Assembly: GCF_023856365.1 (NCBI RefSeq)
Contig: NW_026042397.1
Location: 400,019-464,018 of the forward strand
Length of the DNA: 64,000 nt
Reading direction: 5' to 3'
Origin: Brienomyrus brachyistius
Lineage: Eukaryota > Chordata > Actinopteri > Osteoglossiformes > Mormyridae
Numbering within the stretch: position 1 is the first letter of the stretch; each line of letters begins with the position of its first letter. The translations under genes and the position numbers were made by a program. The notes under the pieces are model-generated. The model was not told the origin of the DNA. It saw nothing but the letters and a program-made list of their open reading frames with translations, and did no database searches. Below, one piece after another: positions 56,082 to 64,000 of this stretch.

Positions 56082-59000
56082 ATCCTATTAAGCTTATTGT
56101 TCAGAATTAAAAATGGGGTTATTAAGAAAGAGTAGCCTCCTATAAAATAGCCCAGCACTCCTCCCTCCAGGCCAAGAATATTTTCTTTATGGTCCAGTTC
56201 AAAATAATGTCATCTGCAGAAATACGGAGCACTTGTAATTTATCTGTATTTTAGATGGTAGACGAGTGGCTGGGTGACGTCGTGGCTGGACGACTTGCAG
56301 TGTAGCTTGTTATCTGTGCGTTCTGGACAGGCTGCTGACTTCTGATTACTTTTGGCATTTGGTTCAATGTTACGTCATTTCCAGGTGTGTCGGTGCCCAG
56401 TATGAAGCTAATCGCCGCATTATAGTTATGAAAAGAAGACAGAATAGCAAAGAAATTGAGGCAGAATTAATTCAACAAAGTATTAAAAATATTACTCAAG
56501 TAGATGAATCGCTTCTTGAGACTGAAGGCGACTGTATTTGCACGAACGAGCGTCGAAAAGAAATGCATTATTGTCGCGCAGGAGAACAAGACAACCGATG
56601 TTACAGCGAGCGGACGCTGCTGCCGCGCAGGAGAAGCGAAGCGACATTGCCTTTAAAATGAGAGATTACATTCCGTGGCAGGGGGACAGTTTACAGCACG
56701 ACACCGGCATTAGGCAGCAGGATGGGTGGGTTAGGTGATCTCCCAGACTGAAAGGGATTCTGGGGACTCAGGGGACAGTGTCGCCCTGAGGGACTGAGGG
56801 CCACGTCAGAGGGGGCCTGCTGTAGAGGGGCCCAGACAAGGGATGGCTGATGTAGAGGAGCCAGGTGTGGAGGTGCCACATATTGAGGAACCCTGGTGAT
56901 CACACTACAGGGGGCCAAATGTTGGTGGGCCAAGAGGAAGTGGCTGGGGAGTAGAAAGCATAGATGTCTTGGAGGTGGGTAGACTACAGAGATTTATGCA
57001 CCCCGGGATTCCCTCAAGTGCCTCTCAGATCTAGGATGGCCAATACTCGGTCCTCCCCAGGAGTGAGAGGATGCAGACTGGCTCCCCCCAGCTCTCCTCA
57101 CCGGCTCCCTCCAAAGAGCTGTAGCCCTCCTTTTGGTGATGCCGACATCGTCCCTGCACTTCCCCCTCACACTCTCTGCCATGCGGCAGCAGACATGGCC
57201 CACAGAATGTATCAATTTTCTTTGATCTCTTGCTATATAGTTTCCTGACATATATTTGTCTTTTGCCAATGTGCATTATGATATAGGAAACGTACCCCAG
57301 AGCAGGACTTTAGACTAAACCATTTTCAGTAAGGATAGGTGTGCTTGGGGTGAAAACACTTTAAATGAACTGTTGAGATTGATTCATTTTATCTGTACTT
57401 TTTTGAATATGAAGAATTATTTTAGTGGATATCTCCCTATTTTAATGCTAGAGGGAGCCCCCCCCCCCAAATTTATGCCTGACCCACAAACCCACACACT
57501 GTCCACAGATGAGAACAGCGCAGACCCTGCACAGTCAGGTTTGGCAACTCCTTCCAATTTTATAGCCCAAACCAGGAGTAAAAGATGCAGAAAATCAGAC
57601 CCTTCATAGAAAAATTTATGTTCAACGACACTCCATAATGCTGCTTAAAATGAAGCAATGCACGCACAAGTTAAAGCTCTTTTCGTTTTAATGAATGAGG
57701 AGTTTTGGATAAAGAAATGAATTAGGCTTATTTTTTTCATGTGAGCATCCTCCTGCAGCATTTAAATACGGTAAAGTGGCTGATGGATGGACTTGTATTA
57801 AATTTGGGAGGGTCTGAATGAAGCTCATTACCCCAAATTTTCTTAAATTGGCTTATATATTTACAACATGGTGACTGCAACAATAATACACCCACGACTG
57901 TGGTGTTCTACCTAGAGCACCACTAGAGGGAGCTCACACATTCTGTCGTACTTGCCACAGTAACAACAGTGATGTATAGGAACAGAGTTAGAAGCCGGTA
58001 ATTTATATATAAAAAATGTCATTTCATTAATCTGACTGGGTAGGTCCAGCTGTCAATCCCACCCAGGCCTATCCTCAGCTCCGCCTCTGCGTCAGTCCAT
58101 CTCTTTGCAGTCCAAGTTGTACATCTACCAAACTTGGCAACAAATTTGCAACGGTTCTGTTTCGGTGGTTGTATTTAAGGAATGTCACATTAGTAAACAT
58201 CTGGACATCTGAAATGGGCAGAGACAAAATCGGCAGTACAGGCAGACCAATGTCTTTGAAACTCCTTTTTCCTTCAGCACCCTCTTACTGCAAAACCTCA
58301 ATCCAAAGTTCTCCATGTTGTTCATCTCTGTGAAACTGCAACAGGAGAGCTCTCTCCACTGGTGTTCTAATTCACCAAGGGAACAGGAAAGGCCCTCTTT
58401 TGGTAGACTGCCTACTGCAGGCTCTCTTTCCCGGGGATGAATTATCTCCAGCTTACTCAAGTGACTCTGGAAGTCGCATTAGATACTGTGTCCAGAAGCA
58501 GTCCATGCTGCGCTTAGGAATGATGTCTCTTCTAGTGTAGAACTGACTGTGGAATTTACTGTAAATACCTAGCAAAAAAAAAAGCTGCCAGAAAAGTATT
58601 GCAAAATTGCTGTTAATCACTGTAAAACCCCCAGCTCCATGGGTGTCCCTACAGGTGGCTGCCCTTTGCTGCCAGGTTTGCTGTTACCTTTGTCTGTGCC
58701 CGTGTGTCAAGTAGAGCAAGATGGGGTAGGTGAAAAGAGAATTTCCCCAAGGGGAGTAACAAAGCATCTTCATTTCATTTAGAAAATAATTACAAAATGT
58801 CTTTTACAGGTTTTGTCCTATGTAAATTACAGCAATTGTCTTTTTTAAACAGAAAAATAACAATTAACTGTAATCTAGTTTAAAATATTATATTGTATTC
58901 TATTCAAAATATAGAAGTTACCTAGCAACTGGAATTGGCAATAAATGCTATTAATACTCCACAATACTGAATGTTGTTGTAGAATGCTTTCCAAGTTAAT

Positions 59001-60361
59001 TTTTGTATTTTACATTTGCAGCTATGCAATCTATGCATATTGTTAAGTGGTTTAAATGAAACTAAGACGAAAATAACAGCCTGAGACAGAGACCCACACA
59101 GAACAAACTCACATTAACTGGAATGACATTAACTTGAAAATTTCAGGATAATCTTCACACCCGTTAACCACTTGATGGAATTCAACTTAGTCAGAGTTGC
59201 AACAAAGTCAAGTATTTTTAAAACTGACCATATTCTAGGCTTAAAGGCCCAATTTGAAATCAGGACTGGACATAGAAATCTATTCAGAACAACATTACAT
59301 TAATGTTAGAATAATGTTATATTTTTTGCTGGTCTGTGTTAATGTAATGCAACAACTCTGGTCTAATACCTCCCTGTCACTTTAATGCTGGATGTGTGTG
59401 CAATTTATAACAAGTTAGGCAAGCCACGGATTCAACCATTAAACTGCATTTTCATTCCACATTTTTTGACAGTTCTGTCCAAAATCATATTCCACCAAAT
59501 CAGCCGTTACAAATTCCAATAACTTCAACCTTCAAATGTATTAAAGTTGATCTTTTTCAGTGTGTTCCTAAATCTTACGGTATAAGCAAAAGGTATAAAT
59601 AAAAGATTAAGAACAATTTCCATTTGAATAGTGGAGAAGAGTCCTCATCTTTTGTACATGTCTCATGCTCAGAGTCCATCAATCGCCTGAGGAGAGAGGA
59701 GACGTGAGGATTGACTGAGTTGTTCTTCTCAGGCATCGTCCCACTTCTTTGGCTTGCAGTCTTCATGCTGCTGGTTGGATTGATTCCAATGAAACAGTTT
59801 AAACCGCAAAATCACATGAATAAAACTTACGCTGACCCTCACTGAAGCGGCCTGGTATCTGTTTCATACCTCACTTTACAACACACAGGACTTTTTTTTA
59901 AATTTAAAGGCACAAGTTATTTTACGTCATGGCCAACCCACGTTTGCTAGTTTAATGGCAGAAAAATAGTCAAAGCCAGGCGCCTGGTCCACAAGGGTTG
60001 TACTCAGTCACTGCTGTTTTTATGGTGTAAACATGCTATAAACTAATTTTTTCAAACATTTTCTTTAAGAGCTAGGGGCGCTAGGTGGATTGCTATTATA
60101 ATGATGGATTTGCCAGGCAGAAGAAAAGAATGCTTCTCTGCAGAGATACAAAAAATCTGCTTGTGCACAATGTGAAAGCGTGCGAGCAGACCATCTACAA
60201 CAGCAGCAGGATTACACCAAAGTAGAGGTCTGCATTCCTGTGGAACCCACGGCAATAAAGTGCAGTGCAGGACAAACTTTCATTTTTGAATGCAGGAGCA
60301 GGAGGGAAGTGACTGATATGTTCGCAGGGAAAAAGAATGAAACAAGTGTTTTTTGTTATCA
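56082..60361. other. ~4.3 kb without a recognised gene
   Basis: Mirror of 13073-17469. Open frames 56359-56661 and 56964-57248 are the partners of those on the left and extend the first by a further CYSERTLLPRRRS-type stretch. No family recognised. Confidence 0.4.
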
Positions 60362-60605
60362 AACAATTTTTTATTTGCGTGAGTAAATACAAAATTACAC
60401 AGCAAAGTATAGCACGTTATCACAACATTACATTGTGTGAAAGCGCTTTACAGCATCCCCACCCAAAGCCCCCAGTGAGTAAGCCATAGGCGACAGTGGC
60501 AAGGAAAAACTCCCTAGAAGGAAGAAACCTTGGGAGGCACCAGACTCAAAGGGGAAGCCCAAACCTCCAGGGGCCGGCAGGGATAGTCAAAAACACACAC
60601 ACCAG
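60362..60605 (-). mobile_element. LINE/SINE 3'-tail repeat (right arm)
   Basis: Mirror of 12832-13072: GGCAAGGAAAAACTCCCTAG and CTTGGGAGGCACCAGACTC on the plus strand. Confidence 0.7.
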
Positions 60606-60865
60606 ATAACTGCAACAGGTTCTTCTACATATCCTATACATGGGCATGGTACAGTGATGCAGTGGTTAAAACTGTTAACTCACACCTCTGGGGACATTCA
60701 TCCATTTTCTGAAACCGCTTCTCCTGTTCAGCGTTGCTCCAGCTGACAGCTTAAGCAATTCATCTGTATCTGAATGAGGAAAAACAACATACAGGCAATA
60801 CAATGGAGCTGTCAGTCACTCCTGGCACATGGAATACAGTTCTGCACTGACACCTCCGCAATGAA

Positions 60866-61422
60866 CAATTGCATTATAGCATAGGAAACTAGTTAACTTT
60901 CACATAAAATTTAGATATAATCAAAACAGAAGCCTGGAACAATTTTAAATTTTACTAAATGGCAATATACTGATTTTGGTCACCAAACAAACTTTACAGG
61001 ACTTGCTTCACTACTTTTATTTGTGTTTCTTACAATACATCTGCCCTCTCCTGGTCTGGTGGAATATCATTGCTGTAGGCAGCACCGAGCGAAACCACCC
61101 GCATCCGCAGTAGAATGCAACATGAAAGCGCACGCGGAAAAGTGAAATATCACCTAGACTTTGCGGCACAGGAAACTAGCCGACTTGCACATGAAATTTA
61201 AATTTAACCAACACAGCACCCCACAACAATGTTCACTTTATTTAAAAGAAATGAACTAATTTACTCACTAGCAAGCGCAATAATGTACTTAAACGCAGGA
61301 AAGCGCACGCGGAAAAGTTAAATGTCAACTACACTTTGCGCATAAAATTTAAATATAATTAACATAGTAGCCCAGAACAAAATCACTTTATTTAAAAGCA
61401 ATATACTGACTTTACTCATCAA
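60866..61422 (-). repeat. three degenerate ~130-bp tandem repeats (right arm)
   Basis: Mirror of 12027-12580, with a few arm-specific differences (for example AGGAAAGCGCACGCGG at 61297 versus a shorter left sequence), which look like exchange between adjacent units. Confidence 0.65.
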
Positions 61423-62371
61423 ACATATTTTAATATACATGCAAATTTGACAAATACTAAATAATAAGATAAATTATCCGATAAAATGGGAGCAGAATGG
61501 CAACCCACCTTGGTGCAGAAAACAAGTGAAGCCGCGTCTTTCAAACCGGCAGCGTCCCACGTGCCGAGGAGTCAAATGTAATCAAGCAACACGGCCCACA
61601 CACATTAAATAATAACATCATAATAATTATAGTTCTTGTATAATTATTCTCTATATTATTCTATAATAAGATTAACAGACTTTTATAAGTTAAGTTGTAT
61701 ACCGAGAACAGTATGCGACAGCATAAGCATATAACTCTTAAGGGTTTATTAATTAAAAATCACACATTCATCCTGCTTAACATAAAACAATGACTTAAAG
61801 AGACTTAATTGTGAAATGAACGCTACTGTCCGAGGGTATTTATCTCCACAAATTGCTATGGAACATAATGTCTTAAATACTCAGATTTTCAGAATGACAG
61901 AATCTTAACATTTTAAATTTTGTTTTGCGATACCGATACGTAGTGATATTGGTATGTGGAACAACGTTAAACTGTAGTTAGATTAAGTGCGTATTCACAA
62001 TTTACCCGTTTGCCTTTTATCGTGACTGAGCACGATCCCCCACCCCAGCTGGTCTGCACTCCCCACATTGCAATTAACGATCCAGACCTCAGCGCTTTTG
62101 TTACCGTGGGACTTTGTTGCGTTGAAGAAAACATTAAAATGAAGTCTGAGGAATGTTACATGACACAGCTAAAATGCAAAAACTCTCTCTGGTGTAATTC
62201 ACTGCATAAAACCAATAGTCTTAAGTGTGGTGCCTTCTTCATAACACTCCCTGACTTTTGTATTCGTGACCATGAGATACGGTGGCCTTTTCTTCCTTCA
62301 TTTGACTAGTGTTCCTCCCTTTCCTCCCAGCCTTGGTTGGTGGTTCAGGCAGCATCACCTTCTTTTAATAG
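61423..62371. other. no gene recognised
   Basis: Mirror of 11068-12026; AT-rich and non-coding. Confidence 0.4.
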
Positions 62372-62381
62372 ACCCAGGTGT

Positions 62382-62689
62382 ATCCATCCATCCATTTTCC
62401 AAACCACTAATCATACTGGGTCGTGGGGGGTCCGGAGCCTATCCCAGAAGCAATGGGCACGAGGCAGGGAACAACCCAGGATGGGGGGCCAGCCCATTGC
62501 AGGGCACACTCACACACCATTCACTCACACATGCACACCTAGGGGCAATTTAGCAACTCCAATTAGCCTCAGCATGTTTTTGGACTGTGGGGGGGAAACC
62601 GGAGTACCCGGAGAAAACCCCACGACGATATGGAGAGAACATGCAAACTCCACACACATGTGATCCAGGCAGAGACTCGAACCTGGGTC
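62382..62689 (-). mobile_element. 5'-truncated SINE with 10-bp target duplication
   Basis: Tail at the low end, ending within the B-box region (CTCGAACCTGGGTC), so the head is missing. ACCCAGGTGT flanks it on both sides (62372-62381, 62690-62699): the truncation happened at insertion. The left-arm counterpart has a full head and no 5' duplication. Confidence 0.93.
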
Positions 62690-62699
62690 ACCCAGGTGT

Positions 62700-63239
62700 C
62701 ATTTATTTTGAAATTCGGTTCAAGTGCAGAAAATGTTCTAGCAGAAGTCTTGGACAATCTCTGAATTACACAGAAATCTGACTTCTTCTGAAGCTGTGAG
62801 AAATTGTTCTTCTGTAATTGTTGCATTGATATTTGTTGATGTGCGTGTGCCCTCCTTGAGCAGTAAAGGGGAGATCACATGCAGAGCTGATTTTCTGTAG
62901 TTTCTTAGTCTAAATAAAAAATAAAATATTCTCTTCATATAGGCTGGACATTTCTAGAAAAGAGCCAATTAGTTATTTCTAGAAAAAATATATGGAGCCA
63001 ATGAAAGGACCTGACGTCATAGTAGCACAGATCACTGTCCGTGGTGCTGAATTTTCTACTTGTTGGGTTGGCGCTGAACAAATAGGATAACCGGCCACCG
63101 TTGTCTGTGTGCCTCCACTGATTGGCCCCCTGACATATAATTATTTTTAAGACTGAAGGGGAGAAAGATCATACAGGAAATTAGTTAACAGTAATTAGCA
63201 ATCACTTATAGTTCTCATTTATAATGATGTAAATTTAAA

Positions 63240-63301
<62 letters not shown>

Positions 63302-63640
63302 TTAAAAACAAAATATAATCCTGATTTAATGTATCCCTTCTGCTCTTAAAAAAGCACAATATGTCTGAAAGACAAATATGTCTATTACTCTACATGTTTT
63401 AAATAATTTTGTTAATATTACCTAATTTGCTTATCTTTTTTTCTGTAATCACTCTGCATTAAAGCAATTTTTAAAACTAGCTGTGAAATTGATGATTCTG
63501 TTGTTATTCTGACTGTTGTTGCCCTGGTGCCTTAGGATACGTCTGTCTAAACATAATTGAGAGGATGGATGCATTATTCTATGGAGGCCTCTGAAGAGAA
63601 TAAATGATCCCAATATTATATTGAGAGAGATGGTTAAATC
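62700..63640 (-). repeat. repeat R, right outer copy (longest)
   Basis: Reverse copy spanning the whole of R: from GAAAATGTTCTAGCAGAAGT through GGGGAGATCACATG, GGATAACCGGCCACCG and the (TA)n to ATTATATTGAGAGAGATGGT. The half below ~63230 is absent from the left arm. Confidence 0.8.
63244..63299. repeat. (TA)n microsatellite (right arm)
   Basis: About 28 units; shorter than the left-arm partner. Confidence 0.97.
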
Positions 63641-63746
63641 AGAGCTGGATAAGATTTTAACAACTCTGAGCTATTAGTTAAGTTCTTCCCAAACGAGCTT
63701 GATGGGCCGAATGGGCTCCTCTAATTTGTAAATTTCTTATGTTCTA
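63638..63746 (+). mobile_element. CR1-type LINE 3' tail fragment (right arm)
   Basis: GATGGGCCGAATGGGCTCC and TTGTAAATTTCTTATGTTCT match the 3' end of the LINE at 6425. Mirror of 10148-10262. Confidence 0.75.
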
Positions 63747-63753
63747 AGATATA

Positions 63754-64000
63754 CAGTACTGTGCAAAAGTCTTAGGCAGTCCAAAGAAATGTTTAAAGCT
63801 GTTTATCTGGGTAGCAAGTGTACTTTGGCTTAGAACAAATAACACAATTTAACATTAGAACGTGTAAATTAAGAGGAACACAATAAAAAACTATTAATAA
63901 TTTTCTTCTCTTTTCTAAAAAGATACTGATATCTAGTCGGATGGCTAGATGAACACCGCTTCAGTTCCCAAACTTCTCCTCAGGGGCACCTCAGCTGTTC
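63754..64000 (-). mobile_element. Tc1/mariner-type MITE, cut by window end
   Basis: Starts CAGTACTGTGCAAAAGTCTT after TA (63752-63753). Mirror of the inner half of 9672-10142; the other end lies outside the window. Confidence 0.85.

Larger units (their letters stand above)
49182..64000 (-). repeat. right arm of a ~15-kb inverted duplication
   Basis: This is the reverse complement of the left arm (9898-25376), cut by the window end. It keeps two ancestral states that the left arm has lost: the empty LTR site near 53559, and a 5'-truncated SINE with both target duplications near 62372-62699. It has lost about 190 bp between the RNase H and integrase parts of the ERV fragment near 53093. Its inner end lies inside a longer copy of repeat R that continues into the spacer back to about 48672. 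Confidence 0.93.

Overview
The window looks like a ray-finned fish chromosome. It holds many copies of a tRNA-derived fish SINE, CR1/L2-type and L1-type LINE remains, Ty3/Gypsy-type and retroviral LTRs, Tc1/IS630-type and hAT DNA transposons, spliced genes with GT..AG introns, and no bacterial-style gene packing. The species cannot be told from sequence alone. Almost all of it is mobile DNA in various states of decay. I can support one non-transposon two-exon gene (44452-45885, minus) and one apparently intact spliced transposase (27441-28978, plus).

The main architecture is a very large inverted duplication. A left arm (9898 or earlier, to 25376) is repeated in reverse complement in a right arm (49182 to the window end at 64000), around a spacer of about 23.8 kb. 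Both arms carry, from outside inward: a Tc1-type MITE, a CR1 3' tail, an unnamed repeat 'R', a SINE, degenerate ~130-bp tandem repeats, a LINE 3' tail, about 4 kb of unidentified sequence, a second SINE, a decayed HECT-like exon, an endogenous retrovirus pol fragment (RNase H plus integrase), a third SINE, a Tc1 transposase relic, and a second, inward-facing piece of R. Spot checks show the outer parts almost identical and the innermost 1-1.5 kb clearly more diverged. The arms differ by a solo LTR (left only, with the empty site kept on the right), a ~190-bp deletion (right only), and a SINE-SINE rearrangement (left only).

Left flank (1-9.9 kb): the 3' end and LTR of a Gypsy-type element, a retroviral gag-protease fragment, a CR1 LINE end, and an L1 relic split by two related solo LTRs in opposite orientation.

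Spacer (25.4-49.2 kb): an L2-like LINE fragment; a complete 2.54-kb IS630/Tc1-superfamily transposon with TA target duplication, inverted ends and a 432-aa three-exon transposase; a second solo LTR of the family seen in the left arm; a nearly full-length but broken L1 with a SINE inside its endonuclease; a hAT/BED relic; a 4.26-kb GC-rich 29-bp minisatellite whose minus strand is open in all three frames; the 283-aa unrecognised gene; a SINE set in a TA/TG microsatellite; and a further copy of R at the right-arm boundary.

The features do not form a pathway. The window is a record of nested insertions, duplication, recombination between repeats and satellite expansion around one or two live reading frames.
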